NCBI RefSeq assembly: GCF_008039565.1
Contig: NZ_VDUX01000001.1
Location: 434,001-498,000 of the forward strand
Source: Aeromicrobium terrae
Lineage (GTDB): Bacteria > Actinomycetota > Actinomycetes > Propionibacteriales > Nocardioidaceae
Length of the DNA stretch: 64,000 bases
Direction of reading: 5' to 3'
Positions within the stretch are counted from its first letter, which is position 1; every line of letters begins with the position of its first letter. The translations under genes were made by a program, and so were the position numbers. The notes below the pieces were generated by a model. The model was not told the origin of the DNA and did not search any database. It saw only the letters and a program-made list of their open reading frames with translations. Shown here in pieces: positions 1-9,128 of this stretch.

Positions 1-59
1 ATGGGTCTGAGCCCGTTCGGGTCACCAGGCTACGCGGCGACGCCGGTACCGTGGACCCC

Positions 60-1256
60 ATGAGCTCCACCGCACGGCCGGCGTTCGACCGGCTCGATCC
101 GTTGTCCCTCGACGACCTGCTCAGCGCCGAGGAGATCGCCATCCGCGACACCGTCCGCTCGGTGCTCGCCGACCGGGTCCAGCCGCAGGTCGCGGGCTGG
201 TTCGAGCGCGGCGAGGTGGAGAAGCCGCGCGAGCTGATCCGCACGTTCGGCGAGCTGGGTCTGCTAGGCATGCACCTCGACGGATACGGCCTTCCCGGGC
301 TGTCCTCGGTGGACTACGGCCTCGCCTGCGTCGAGCTCGAGGCGGTCGACTCCGGCGTGCGCTCGATGGTCTCGGTGCAGGGCTCGCTCGCGATGTTCGC
401 GATCTGGCGTTTCGGCTCGGAGGAGCAGAAGCAGCAGTGGCTCCCGCCCATGGGCACCGGGGAGGCCGTCGGCTGCTTCGGCCTGACAGAGCCCGACCAT
501 GGGTCCGACCCCGGCAGCATGCGCACCCGTGCCCGCAAGGACGGCGGCGACTGGATCCTCGACGGCACGAAGATGTGGATCACGAACGGCTCGATCGCCG
601 ACGTCGCGGTCGTGTGGGCCCAGACCGAGGAGGGGATCCGCGGCTTCGTGGTTCCCACCGACACGCCCGGCTTCACCGCCAACACGATCAAGCACAAGAT
701 GTCGCTGCGCGCGTCCGTGACGTCGGAGCTGGTGCTCGAGGGCGTGCGCCTGCCGGCCGACGCCGCGCTGCCCGACGTCACCGGGCTGAAGGGCCCGTTG
801 TCCTGCCTCACCGAGGCGCGCTACGGCATCGTCTGGGGCGCCCTGGGCGCCGCTCGCTCGTCGTACGAGACGGCGCTGGAGTACTCCCGCACCCGGCAGC
901 AGTTCGGGCGGCCGATCGGCGGGTTCCAGCTCACGCAGGCGAAGCTCGCCGACATGTGCCTGGAGCTGCACAAGGGTCTCCTGCTCGCACTGCACCTGGG
1001 CCGCCGCAAGGACTCGGTGGGGCTCACGCCGGAGCAGGTCAGCTTCGGGAAGCTCAACAACGTCCGCGAGGCGCTGGACATCTGTCGCACGGCGCGCACC
1101 ATCCTGGGCGCCAACGGCATCTCGCTGGAGTACCCGGTGATCCGGCACATGAACAACCTCGAGTCCGTGCTCACGTACGAGGGCACCGTCGAGATGCACG
1201 CGCTGGTCCTGGGCCAGGCCCTGACCGGCGAGAACGCGTTCGGCGCCCAGCGGTGA
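60..1256 (+). CDS. gcdH: Acyl-CoA dehydrogenase, glutaryl-CoA dehydrogenase type
   Basis: FAD-dependent acyl-CoA dehydrogenase of about 398 residues, the usual family length. The segment reading GCFGLTEPDHGSDPGSM is the flavin/substrate signature and is closest, from memory, to glutaryl-CoA dehydrogenases. A C-terminal TYEGT segment supplies the expected catalytic Glu, and the RQQFGRPIGGFQLTQ stretch is the conserved helix of the C-terminal domain. In lysine/tryptophan degradation such enzymes turn glutaryl-CoA into crotonyl-CoA and CO2. ATG at 60 is preferred; an in-frame GTG at 51 would add three residues. The stop overlaps the next start by 4 bp (GTGA), so the genes are probably co-translated. 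Substrate is inferred from motif resemblance only. Confidence 0.85.
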   Translation: MSSTARPAFDRLDPLSLDDLLSAEEIAIRDTVRSVLADRVQPQVAGWFERGEVEKPRELIRTFGELGLLGMHLDGYGLPGLSSVDYGLACVELEAVDSGVRSMVSVQGSLAMFAIWRFGSEEQKQQWLPPMGTGEAVGCFGLTEPDHGSDPGSMRTRARKDGGDWILDGTKMWITNGSIADVAVVWAQTEEGIRGFVVPTDTPGFTANTIKHKMSLRASVTSELVLEGVRLPADAALPDVTGLKGPLSCLTEARYGIVWGALGAARSSYETALEYSRTRQQFGRPIGGFQLTQAKLADMCLELHKGLLLALHLGRRKDSVGLTPEQVSFGKLNNVREALDICRTARTILGANGISLEYPVIRHMNNLESVLTYEGTVEMHALVLGQALTGENAFGAQR

Positions 1257-1618
1257 ACGAGACCGTCGTCAACGCGATCGCGCTGCTCGCGGTCGCGGTC
1301 GCCGCCCACGCGGCGTGGCACACGCTGCGCGACGCCCCGTTCAGCAACCCGCTGTTCTACTCGGTGGCGGCCCTGGAGGTGGCGCTCCTCGGGCTGCTCA
1401 TCGGCGGGTCCGTCGCGCTCGGCCGCACCGATCGCGACGTCGACGGCGTGCTGCTGGTCTCGTACCTCGTCACGATCGTGGTGATCCCGCCGGCCGCGGT
1501 CCTCTGGGGCATCGCGGAGAAGAGTCGCTGGGGCACCGGCGTGGTGGTCGTCGCGATGCTCACCACCGCCGTCCTCTGCGTCCGCGTCGAGCAGATCTGG
1601 GACGCGGTCCGTGTCTGA
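1253..1618 (+). CDS. Small four-helix membrane protein
   Basis: 121-residue protein with four predicted transmembrane segments (about residues 4-22, 33-56, 65-90 and 93-112), short loops and no signal peptide. It starts with GTG inside the stop of the preceding dehydrogenase and ends 8 nt inside the next gene. The tight packing suggests one transcript with both neighbours. I do not recognise a named family and assign no function. GC-rich third codon positions support it as real. Confidence 0.65.
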   Translation: MNETVVNAIALLAVAVAAHAAWHTLRDAPFSNPLFYSVAALEVALLGLLIGGSVALGRTDRDVDGVLLVSYLVTIVVIPPAAVLWGIAEKSRWGTGVVVVAMLTTAVLCVRVEQIWDAVRV

Positions 1619-2006
1619 GCGCGCCTCGACGGCCCACGGGTTCGGCCGCGCGCTGGTGGCCGTCTACGCGGTGTTCGCGGTGGCCGCCTCGGCGCGGTCG
1701 ATCTTCCAGCTGATCACCAAGGCGGACGAGGCCCCGTTCGCGTACGCCCTGTCAGCCGTCGCCGGCGTGGTCTACGTGGTCGCCACCTACGCGCTGGCCA
1801 CTGACCACCGGCGGCTCGCGACCGCCACGATCGGTTTCGAGCTGGTCGGCGTGCTGACCGTCGGGGTCCTGTCCCTGGCGGACGAGTCGCTGTTCCCGGA
1901 CCAGACCGTGTGGTCCGACTTCGGCTCCGGCTACGGCTACGTCCCGCTCGTGCTGCCGTTCGTGGGCCTGTGGTGGCTGCTGCGGAGCCGGGGCGGACAT
2001 GACTAA
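1611..2006 (+). CDS. Small four-helix membrane protein
   Basis: 131-residue hydrophobic protein with four likely membrane helices and an R-G-G-H-D tail. It begins with GTG 8 nt before the end of the preceding membrane-protein gene, so translation is probably coupled. The two proteins are similar in size and topology and may form a heteromeric membrane unit, but this is inference. No family or catalytic motif recognised. A strong GC hairpin follows directly after the stop. Confidence 0.65.
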   Translation: MSERASTAHGFGRALVAVYAVFAVAASARSIFQLITKADEAPFAYALSAVAGVVYVVATYALATDHRRLATATIGFELVGVLTVGVLSLADESLFPDQTVWSDFGSGYGYVPLVLPFVGLWWLLRSRGGHD

Positions 2007-2035
2007 GGCCCCGCGCACTCATACCACGCGGGGCC
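2007..2035 (+). terminator. Perfect GC hairpin, probable terminator
   Basis: GGCCCCGCG at 2007-2015 pairs perfectly with CGCGGGGCC at 2027-2035 across an 11-nt loop, starting at the base after the upstream stop codon. There is no T-tract, which is common in actinobacteria. Position and stem strength fit termination of the gcdH-membrane-protein transcript. Confidence 0.6.
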
Positions 2036-2042
2036 ATGACCA

Positions 2043-2564
2043 TTGAATCCCAGGAGCCCCACGAATCCCGGTAGCGACACGGGCCCGTCGCGATACTCGT
2101 TCACGTCGCGATGGCACCTCCGTGCGAGCCGTGACCAGGTCTGGGAGGAGCTGGACGCACTCCTGGCCTCCGACGACCCGTTCGTGTGGTGGCCTGGCCT
2201 GCGGTCACGGCGCGGCGAGGGCGACGAGATCCACGTGACGGCGAGCAGCCCGGTGGGCTACCGCCTGCGGTTCCGGCTGCACGACCTCGTGGAGACGCCG
2301 CGCGACCGGGTGACGCTGCGCTCCGACGGCGACCTCAGCGGAACTGCCACCATGGCGTTCGCCCCGGTGGACGCCGGTCACAGCACGATCGACGTCACCT
2401 GGGACGTGGAAGCCACCCCGCGGTGGATGCACGCCACGGAGCGCCTGCTGCGCCCGGTGTTCGTCCTCGCCCACGACGCCGTCATGCGGCGCGGCGAGCG
2501 AGCGCTCAACGCGTGGCTGACGTCCAGTGCGGCGAGAGCGTCACGACGTCGCCGACGACGGTGA
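2043..2564 (+). CDS. SRPBCC (START/polyketide-cyclase-like) protein
   Basis: 173 residues. The pattern [16 protein letters not shown] followed by WWPGLRS and a late W-D-V-E-A segment is typical of the SRPBCC ligand-binding fold, which forms a hydrophobic cavity; no ligand can be inferred. The start is TTG at 2043, because the nearby ATG at 2036 reads only 12 codons. The first 15 or so residues are low-complexity and may not be translated. The C-terminus is very arginine-rich and overlaps the convergent cysG gene by 59 bp, so the last 19 codons are shared antisense sequence. Confidence 0.65.
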   Translation: MNPRSPTNPGSDTGPSRYSFTSRWHLRASRDQVWEELDALLASDDPFVWWPGLRSRRGEGDEIHVTASSPVGYRLRFRLHDLVETPRDRVTLRSDGDLSGTATMAFAPVDAGHSTIDVTWDVEATPRWMHATERLLRPVFVLAHDAVMRRGERALNAWLTSSAARASRRRRRR

Positions 2565-3714
2565 CGGCGGGGGCGCGAGCACCCACCTCGGCGGCCCGTC
2601 CGGCGATCGTCGCGAGCGTGCCGACCGTGACGCGCTGGGCGTCGGTCCAGCCGCTCTCGACGACGGCGGCCGGTGCGTCAGGGTCGTGCCCGGCTGCGAC
2701 GAGCTCCTGGACCGTCGCGGCGAGCCGGGAGATGCCCATCAGCAGCACCAGGGTGTGGGAGCGGTCGTGGGGGAGCGCGCCCAGGCCCTCGTGGCCCGTG
2801 ACGACGCTGAACCCCTGGGCCACGCCGCGGTGCGTGACCGGGATCCCGGCGGCGGCCGGCACGGAGATCGCGCTCGTGACGCCCGGGACGACCTCCACGT
2901 GCACGCCGGCGTCCTCGCAGGCCTGGCGTTCCTCGCCGCCGCGGCCGAAGACGTAGGGGTCGCCGCCCTTCAGGCGGACCACGACCCGCCCGCGCTTGGC
3001 GTGCTCGACCAGCAACGCGTTGATCTCGTCCTGGGGCACGGGATGGTGGTCGGGGCGCTTGCCGACGTCGATCACCTCGACGTCGGGGGAGAGCTCCTCG
3101 AGCAGCGATGTGGGGGCGAGGCGGTCCACCACGACCACGTCGGCCTCGGCCAGCAGCCGTCGGCCGCGCGCCGTGACGAGACCGGCATCGCCCGGTCCGC
3201 CGCCGACGAGGGCGACGAAGCCCTCAGGATGGTGCGTGCGATGCCGGAGCGGCAGCTCACCGGCCTGCAGTGCGGCGGCCACGCCGTCCCGGAGCGACGT
3301 CGCGCGCCCGGCGTCGCCGCCCCCGCTGACCGCGATCAGCACGTCGTCGACGCGGGCCACGGCGGGCGCCCAGGCCGTCGCCCGGTCGGGGTCGCCGCCC
3401 TTGAGGCACCAGATCTGCCGCGCCTCGGCGTCGGCGGCCACGCGGTCGTCGGTCTCGGCGTCGGCCGTGGCCGTCTGCACGAGCCAGGCGCCGTCGAGGT
3501 CGCCCTCGGCGTAGCCGCGCTGCTCCCAGCGGATGCTGCCGCGCTCGGCCAGCTCGGCGAGGGCGGCGGTGACGGTGGGGGAGACGACCGTGAGGTCGGC
3601 GCCGGCGTCGAGGAGTGCCCGGGCACGGCGGGCCGCGACGTGACCGCCGCCCACGACGACCACACGACGTCCGGCCACGCGAAGGGTGAGCGGAAGGCTC
3701 CCGGAGGTGGTCAT
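2506..3714 (-). CDS. cysG: Bifunctional siroheme synthase: precorrin-2 dehydrogenase/ferrochelatase plus uroporphyrinogen-III C-methyltransferase
   Basis: 402 residues with two fused modules. Residues 1-160 are the CysG_N Rossmann domain ([15 protein letters not shown]), which oxidises precorrin-2 and inserts iron. Residues 165-402 are the SAM-dependent uroporphyrinogen-III methyltransferase, with the LVGGGPGD loop and [18 protein letters not shown] motif. The product is siroheme, the cofactor of assimilatory sulfite/nitrite reductase. ATG at 3714 was chosen because it opens the Rossmann domain; an upstream extension would run into cysH. It lies 16 bp after cysH on the same strand, a sulfate-assimilation operon. 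No sulfite reductase is visible in the window. Confidence 0.9.
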   Translation of the reverse strand: MTTSGSLPLTLRVAGRRVVVVGGGHVAARRARALLDAGADLTVVSPTVTAALAELAERGSIRWEQRGYAEGDLDGAWLVQTATADAETDDRVAADAEARQIWCLKGGDPDRATAWAPAVARVDDVLIAVSGGGDAGRATSLRDGVAAALQAGELPLRHRTHHPEGFVALVGGGPGDAGLVTARGRRLLAEADVVVVDRLAPTSLLEELSPDVEVIDVGKRPDHHPVPQDEINALLVEHAKRGRVVVRLKGGDPYVFGRGGEERQACEDAGVHVEVVPGVTSAISVPAAAGIPVTHRGVAQGFSVVTGHEGLGALPHDRSHTLVLLMGISRLAATVQELVAAGHDPDAPAAVVESGWTDAQRVTVGTLATIAGRAAEVGARAPAVTVVGDVVTLSPHWTSATR

Positions 3715-3730
3715 GAAGAGGTCCGAGCGG

Positions 3731-4534
3731 TCAGCCGTGCAGGCCGCACTCGGACTTGTCCAGCCCGGCCCAGCGGCCGGCGCGCGGGTCCTCACCCGGC
3801 TCGACGCGGCGGGTGCAGGGCTCGCAGCCGATGGACGGATAGCCGTCGTTCAGCAGCGGGTTGATGACCACGTCGTGCTCCGCGGCGTACGCCAGCAGCT
3901 CGTCGAACGTCCAGGCAGCCAGCGGGTTGACCTTGACCATGCTGTTCTTCTCGTCCCACTCCACGAGGGGAGTGCCGGCGCGCAGCCAGGAGTCCTCACG
4001 GCGGACGCCGGTGACCCAGACCTCGTAGTCGGCGAGGGTCTCGGCGAGCGGCTCGACCTTGCGCATCTGGCAGCACAGGCCGGGGTCGCGGGAGAACAGG
4101 TCCTTGCCGAACTCGGCGTCCTGCTCGGCGACGGTGCGTTTCGGGGTGACGTCGACGACGGTCAGCTGCATCGTGGACTCGACGGCGTCGCGGGTGCCGA
4201 CGGTCTCGGCGAAGTGGTAACCGGTGTCGAGGAACAGCGTGTCGACCCACGGGAGGTGGCGGGCGACGACGTCGGGGAGGACGGCGTCGGCCATGGAGCA
4301 GGCCACCGCGGTGCGGTAGCCGAAGGTCTCGGCGACCCAGGCGAGAACCTCGTCCGCTGTGGCGTCGGCCAGGCGCTCGGAAGCCTCCTCGGCCAGCGCC
4401 TTCAGCTCCTCGGGAGAGCGGCGCGGGGCGAGCAGCCCGGGGCGCTGCTGGTGGTGCTCGGCGCGGGCGGCGTCGTGCTCGACCTGGCGCCGGCGCTGGT
4501 CCGCCAACGTCAGGACAGGTGCGGTCTCCGTCAC
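3731..4534 (-). CDS. cysH: Adenylyl-sulfate/phosphoadenylyl-sulfate reductase
   Basis: 267-residue thioredoxin-dependent reductase of activated sulfate to sulfite. Residues LCCQMRK and, later, IGCEPCT give the CC...CxxC four-cysteine set that binds [4Fe-4S] in APS reductases, and the C-terminal ECGLH carries the catalytic cysteine. The cluster argues for APS rather than PAPS as substrate (family knowledge). GTG at 4534 was chosen because a strong AGGAG site lies 7-8 nt upstream; an ATG-like frame to 4615 adds a poorly coding leader. First gene of the cysH-cysG operon. A SigR-like promoter is proposed upstream. Confidence 0.92.
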   Translation of the reverse strand: MTETAPVLTLADQRRRQVEHDAARAEHHQQRPGLLAPRRSPEELKALAEEASERLADATADEVLAWVAETFGYRTAVACSMADAVLPDVVARHLPWVDTLFLDTGYHFAETVGTRDAVESTMQLTVVDVTPKRTVAEQDAEFGKDLFSRDPGLCCQMRKVEPLAETLADYEVWVTGVRREDSWLRAGTPLVEWDEKNSMVKVNPLAAWTFDELLAYAAEHDVVINPLLNDGYPSIGCEPCTRRVEPGEDPRAGRWAGLDKSECGLHG

Positions 4535-4572
4535 GGTCCGCTCCTTCCCGTCGACCTCGTTCTCGAGGATAG

Positions 4573-4599
4573 ACAGCCGCGAGAGCCCGGATATTCCCG
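4573..4599 (-). promoter_or_regulatory. Candidate SigR/SigH-type promoter of cysH
   Basis: On the minus strand GGGAAT (4599-4594) is followed after 18 nt by GTC (4575-4573). The consensus of oxidative-stress ECF sigma factors SigR/SigH is GGGAAT-N18-GTT, so one base of the -10 deviates. The predicted transcript would start near 4567, about 33 nt ahead of the cysH GTG. A vegetative-looking TATCCT (4572-4567) abuts it, so an alternative promoter is possible. Confidence 0.35.
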
Positions 4600-4695
4600 T
4601 CCACACCGTGGACACCGGCCCCGGACGCTCTCGACAGGCGCCCGGCCACGAGTCGCCCTAGCGTGGTGGATCATCCGAGAAGAGAGGCTCCGAAC

Positions 4696-4839
4696 ATGGG
4701 CACGATCTTGTTCATCATCGCGGTCATCATCGCGATCTACGGCATCATCCGGATCATCCAGGGCGACATCCTGTGGGGCATCGTCCTCCTCGTCGTGGCG
4801 GCGCTCGTGGGCCCCGGCGGCTACAGCATCTTCGGCTAG
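4696..4839 (+). CDS. 47-residue membrane protein with GPGGYSIF tail
   Basis: Tiny protein of 47 residues: an isoleucine-rich first helix (about 4-21), a short IQGDILWG turn and a second helix ending in LVGPGGYSIFG. Such two-helix proteins with a conserved GPGGYSIF end recur in actinobacteria as hypotheticals (from memory); the function is unknown. A purine-rich GAGAAGAGAGG stretch precedes the ATG. It sits alone between divergent cysH and the downstream yciO-like gene. Confidence 0.65.
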   Translation: MGTILFIIAVIIAIYGIIRIIQGDILWGIVLLVVAALVGPGGYSIFG

Positions 4840-4883
4840 CGACGCGATTCGGAACGGTGGGAACCGGATCGTAGGGTCGGACC

Positions 4884-5504
4884 ATGGCGCGCTATCTCGA
4901 CATCCATCCCGACAACCCGCAGCCCCGCACCGTCGCGCAGGCGGTCGAGATCATCCGTGACGGCGGACTCGTCGCGTACCCGACAGACTCCGGATACGCC
5001 TTGGGCGCTCAGCTCGGCAACAAGGACGCGCTCGAGCGCATCAAGGCGATCCGGCGGCTCGACGACAAGCACCACTTCACGCTGGTCTGCCGCGACTTCG
5101 CCCAGCTGGGCCAGTTCGTGCACATCGACAACGCGGTGTTCCGTGCGGTCAAGCACGCGACGCCCGGGCCGTACACGTTCATCCTGCCGGCCACCCCGGA
5201 GGTCCCGCGGCGGCTGCTGCACCCGAAGAAGCGCACGGTGGGCGCCCGGATCCCCGATCACGCGGTCGTGCAGGCGCTCCTCGCCGAGCTGGGGGAGCCG
5301 TTGCTCTCCAGCTCGCTGATCCTGCCCGGCCACGAGGAGGCCATGACTCAGGGCTGGGAGGTCAAGGAGGAGCTCGACCAGGCCGTGGATGCGGTGATCG
5401 AGTCCGGCGAGGTCACCGCCGAGCCCACCACGGTGATCGACTTCCTCGACGGCGTGCCCGAGGTGGTGCGCGAGGGCGCGGGTGACGTCGCCGCGTTCGC
5501 GTAG
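4884..5504 (+). CDS. Sua5/YciO/YrdC-family protein (YciO type)
   Basis: 206 residues covering a single YrdC domain: a GGLVAYPTDSGYALG entry, an IKAIRRLDDKHHFTLVC lysine/arginine nucleotide pocket and an HATPGPYTFILPAT segment. YrdC/Sua5 proteins make threonylcarbamoyl-AMP for the t6A modification of tRNA. The YciO branch has the same fold but a less certain role, and the DKHHF variant in place of KRP-type motifs points to YciO. The C-terminal Sua5 domain is absent. Stand-alone gene between a small membrane protein and a secreted acylase. Confidence 0.8.
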   Translation: MARYLDIHPDNPQPRTVAQAVEIIRDGGLVAYPTDSGYALGAQLGNKDALERIKAIRRLDDKHHFTLVCRDFAQLGQFVHIDNAVFRAVKHATPGPYTFILPATPEVPRRLLHPKKRTVGARIPDHAVVQALLAELGEPLLSSSLILPGHEEAMTQGWEVKEELDQAVDAVIESGEVTAEPTTVIDFLDGVPEVVREGAGDVAAFA

Positions 5505-5592
5505 CGAGACATCCGTCCAACTTTTTCCCGATCTGGGCCCACGGCGCAACGATTCGTCGCTAGTTTGACCTCACCGAGCCGAGAGGTCGTCC

Positions 5593-8100
5593 ATGCAGCA
5601 GATCCGCCGGAACGTCGCCCTGTCCGTCGCAGCCGTCCTCGTGGCGTCCCTCGCCACCGCGACCGTCACCACCACCAGCGCCTCGGCGGCCGGAGCGCCG
5701 CTCGAGCCGCCAGGCGGCACGTACGACGTCACCATCACGCGCACCGAGCACGGCATCCCGCACATCGTGGCCAACGACTGGGCGTCGCTGGGCTACGGCC
5801 ACGGGTACGCGACGGCGCAGACGTCGATCTGCAACCTCGCCGACACCCTCATCACCGGCCAGGGCAAGCGGTCGCGGTACTTCGGACCCACGGCGCGGTA
5901 CCAGGACAACGTCTCGATGGACGCCACCAACCTGCAGACCGACACGTTCTTCACCGACCTGCACAACCGGCACGTCGTGGAGGACCTGCTCGCCGACCCG
6001 GTGCGTGGGCCCGGCGACCAGGCGCGCGCGATCGTCAAGGGCTACACCGCCGGCGTGAAGCGCTACCTGCAGGACGTCGGCGGTGCTGACGGCGTCCACG
6101 ACCAGACCTGCAAGGGCGACGACTACCTCGACGAGTCGTTCTCCGACCTCGACCTCTGGTACGGCGTCTACGCGGCCAACCTGCTCGCCTCGGTCGGGCC
6201 GTTCGTCGACGAGATCGCCGACGCGTCACCCCCGACCCTCACCGACCCCGGCCTCCCGCTGTTGGGCGGCCTGCTCGGAGGGCTGAAGAAGCAGACCGCG
6301 ACCACCGAGGACGCCACCACCACGATGTCCGCAGAGGAGCTGGACCGGAAGCTGCCGTACTCCAAGGCGCCCCGGAAGCTCCCGTCCGCCGACCAGCTGA
6401 AGGCGGACCTGGGCAAGGACCCCGACTCCGGGTTCGGCTCCAACGCCACCGCGCTGGGCGGCGACGCCACCACCACCGGCCGCGGCATGCTGCTCGGCAA
6501 CCCGCACTTCCCGTGGCACGGCCGGTACCGGTTCGCCCAGGCGCACCTGACCATCCCGGGGGAGTACGACGTCGCGGGGGCCGCACTGCTCGGCTCGCCC
6601 GTGATCAACATCGGGTTCAACAAGAACGTCGCGTGGAGCCACACGGTCTCCACCGCGTTCCGGTTCACGCCGTACGAGTACCGGGTGATTCCGGGCCTGC
6701 CGACCAAGTACCTGACCGACCACGGCATCAAGGACCTCGAGAAGCGGTCGGTCGACGTCCAGGTGAAGCAGGCCAACGGCTCGCTCTCGACGGTCAAGCG
6801 GTCGCTCTACCGCACCGAGGACGGCTACGTCATGGACTCGCCGGACACCCTGATGGGATGGACGCCGATCAGCGTCTTCGCCATGCGGGACGCCAACGGC
6901 GAGCACCTGCGCACGATCGACTCGTTCCTGAACATGGGCAAGGCGTCCACCGCGACGGAGCTGCTCCAGAAGCAGGACCAGGGCGCCGGCATCCCGTGGG
7001 TGAACACGATCGCCGCGGACCGTGACGGCAACGCGCTGTACGCCGACCACTCCGTCGTCCCGAACGTCCCGGAGACGATGCTCCGCAAGTGCATCACGCC
7101 GATCGGCCGGGTCACGAAGCTGCTGGCCGGCCTTCCGGTGCTCAACGGCACCCGGGCCCGCTCGACGTGCGCGTGGCAGAACGACGCCGACGCCGAGCGC
7201 CCGGGGATCCTCGGCCCGTCGAACCTTCCGGACGCCACCCGGCGCGACTGGGTCGCCAACGCGAACGACTCGTACTGGCTGCCCAACCCGGCCGAGCGGC
7301 TGGAAGGCTACGCCAGCATCATCGGCTGCGAGAAGTGCGAGCGGTCGCTGCGCACCCGGATGGTCTACAAGTACGTCACCGACGCGCTGGAGCAGGGACA
7401 GATCTCGTTCGAGACGTTCCGCGGCTTCGAGCACGAGAACCGCGTCCTGGCCGCCGAGATGACGAAGGCCAACGGCGACCTCGACAAGACCTGCAAGGCC
7501 GCCCGCGGGGGAGAGGCCTGCGACATCCTCGCCGCCTGGGACGGCAAGAACGACATCGACAGCGTCGGGTCGGTGCTCTTCCAGGAGTTCTGGCTCCGGA
7601 CGAAGCCGAGCCGCTGGGCGGTGAAGTTCAACGCCAGGGACCCGCTGAACACGCCGCGCGAGCTCAAGGAACGCTCATACCTCGTCACGCGGGCCATGCG
7701 GGACGCCATCGCGTACCTGAAGTCGAAGAACATCCCGCTCGACGCCCCGCTCGGATCGCAGCAGGTGGCCGACAAGGAGGGCGCCCCGATCCCGGTCGAC
7801 GGCGGCAGCGCCGAGACGGGCAACGTGAACGTCGTCCTGGTGAAGCCTCCGGTGGAGAACCCGCAGCGGCTGTACAACATCACGTACGGGTCGTCGCACA
7901 TCCAGGCGGTCTCGTTCACGGACACCGGCGTCCAGGCGTCGACGATCCTGACCTACGGCCAGTCGATGGACCCGACGTCGCCCTGGTACCGCGACCAGAC
8001 CGAGATGTTCGGCCAGGAGCAGTGGGTGAGCTTCCCGTTCACGCCCGCGCAGATCGCCGACCAGGAGATCAGCTCGGTGCACCTGACCGGGGGAGTCTGA
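5593..8100 (+). CDS. Secreted penicillin-acylase-family Ntn hydrolase
   Basis: 835 residues. An N-terminal Arg-containing signal peptide (about 1-33, ending SASAAGA) predicts export. The alpha region is followed by a GFGSN motif where Ser283 would become the N-terminal nucleophile of the beta chain after autocatalytic cleavage, as in penicillin G acylase, aculeacin acylase and AHL acylases. Downstream HPFPWHGRYRF-like and NIGFNKNVAWSHTVS segments fit the acylase core. The intervening spacer peptide, rich in Thr and Lys, is around residues 215-280. The natural substrate (acyl-homoserine lactone, lipopeptide or beta-lactam) cannot be told from sequence. A GAGAGG element precedes the ATG. Its stop lies 2 bp from the convergent alkA-like gene. 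Confidence 0.88.
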   Translation: MQQIRRNVALSVAAVLVASLATATVTTTSASAAGAPLEPPGGTYDVTITRTEHGIPHIVANDWASLGYGHGYATAQTSICNLADTLITGQGKRSRYFGPTARYQDNVSMDATNLQTDTFFTDLHNRHVVEDLLADPVRGPGDQARAIVKGYTAGVKRYLQDVGGADGVHDQTCKGDDYLDESFSDLDLWYGVYAANLLASVGPFVDEIADASPPTLTDPGLPLLGGLLGGLKKQTATTEDATTTMSAEELDRKLPYSKAPRKLPSADQLKADLGKDPDSGFGSNATALGGDATTTGRGMLLGNPHFPWHGRYRFAQAHLTIPGEYDVAGAALLGSPVINIGFNKNVAWSHTVSTAFRFTPYEYRVIPGLPTKYLTDHGIKDLEKRSVDVQVKQANGSLSTVKRSLYRTEDGYVMDSPDTLMGWTPISVFAMRDANGEHLRTIDSFLNMGKASTATELLQKQDQGAGIPWVNTIAADRDGNALYADHSVVPNVPETMLRKCITPIGRVTKLLAGLPVLNGTRARSTCAWQNDADAERPGILGPSNLPDATRRDWVANANDSYWLPNPAERLEGYASIIGCEKCERSLRTRMVYKYVTDALEQGQISFETFRGFEHENRVLAAEMTKANGDLDKTCKAARGGEACDILAAWDGKNDIDSVGSVLFQEFWLRTKPSRWAVKFNARDPLNTPRELKERSYLVTRAMRDAIAYLKSKNIPLDAPLGSQQVADKEGAPIPVDGGSAETGNVNVVLVKPPVENPQRLYNITYGSSHIQAVSFTDTGVQASTILTYGQSMDPTSPWYRDQTEMFGQEQWVSFPFTPAQIADQEISSVHLTGGV

Positions 8101-8102
8101 CC

Positions 8103-9026
8103 TCAGATCCGGTGATGGTTCACGCGCGGTGCGCGCGGGCCTCGACGCTCCATCCGCACGAGCGGGCTGAGCGCGAGGAGTCGCACCGCGCGGAACCGCT
8201 GCGGGCGGTACGGCTCGAGCACCTCGGCGACCTCGTCGTCCGTGTGCAGGCGGCGGCCGACCAGCCCGACGCCGACCAGGTGGGCGAGGTGGAAGTCGCC
8301 GAACGGCACCGCGTCGGCGTCGCCTAGCGCTCTTGAGCCGGTCTCGGCGGCCGTCCAGATACCGACCCCCGGCACGCTCCGCAGCGCCCGATAGGTGGCC
8401 GCCAGGTCGCCGGCAGCCGCGACGCGCTCGAGCTGTGGACCGACGCGCGCGCACGCCTGGGCTGTGCGGTACCGCTGGGGGTCGACGCCGGCCCGGTGCC
8501 ACTCCCAGACGGGCAGCGCCGCCCAGGTGGCGGCGTCCGGGACGACGCGGAGCTGCTCGGCCGCCGGTCCGGGTGCCGGCTCGCCGTGCTTCTGGACCAG
8601 ACGGCGCCAGGAGGCTTGCGCGTCGAGCCCGACGACGCGCTGCTCGAGCACCGCGGGGATCAGCGACTCCATCACCCGGCCGGTGCGCGGGATCCGCAGG
8701 CCCGGGAACCGGCGGACCGCGTCGGCGATGGCCGGATGGGCCGTGCTGAAGCCGGTGACGTCGTCCTTGGTGCCCAGAGCGGCAGGCAGGCCGTCCAGCA
8801 GCTCATCGGCACCGGCGCCCCAGGCCTCGGCCCGGACGACGCGGTCGGCCTCCTGCGTGACCTGCACGGTGACGGGCCCGGTGGCCATGCGGCTCGTGCG
8901 CCAGATGCTCCCGGCGACGTGACGGTAGGTGGGGTCGCCTCGGCCGTGCCGCAGCGCGGACCAGGTGAGCCCGACGTCGATCGGGACGTCCAGCCGCACG
9001 GTGCGGGTGGCCGCGATCGTCGTCAT
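8103..9026 (-). CDS. DNA-3-methyladenine glycosylase, AlkA/HhH-GPD family
   Basis: 307 residues. Residues 215-229 (LRSVPGVGIWTAAET) form the helix-hairpin-helix, followed by a Gly/Pro loop and Asp244 in PFGDFH, the catalytic acid of HhH-GPD glycosylases. An N-terminal AlkA-like beta domain precedes it. The role is excision of alkylated purines in base-excision repair. It is transcribed away from the SOS-box-controlled DUF222 gene, separated by 370 bp holding a palindromic element. Confidence 0.85.
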   Translation of the reverse strand: MTTIAATRTVRLDVPIDVGLTWSALRHGRGDPTYRHVAGSIWRTSRMATGPVTVQVTQEADRVVRAEAWGAGADELLDGLPAALGTKDDVTGFSTAHPAIADAVRRFPGLRIPRTGRVMESLIPAVLEQRVVGLDAQASWRRLVQKHGEPAPGPAAEQLRVVPDAATWAALPVWEWHRAGVDPQRYRTAQACARVGPQLERVAAAGDLAATYRALRSVPGVGIWTAAETGSRALGDADAVPFGDFHLAHLVGVGLVGRRLHTDDEVAEVLEPYRPQRFRAVRLLALSPLVRMERRGPRAPRVNHHRI

Positions 9027-9128
9027 GGGGCCAGTCTGCCTGGCCGGTCGGACCGTTCACCGCGGAGCGGTGGATGGTCAACCGTGTGAGCCCGTATTCG
9101 GTCGAATCGCCACCGCCCGATGCGTCCT

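Noticed and set aside
4600-4614. GTCCAC-ACC-GTGGAC palindrome upstream of cysH
   Set aside because: Six-bp arms are common by chance in such GC-rich DNA, and it lies upstream of the proposed promoter with no second copy in the window.
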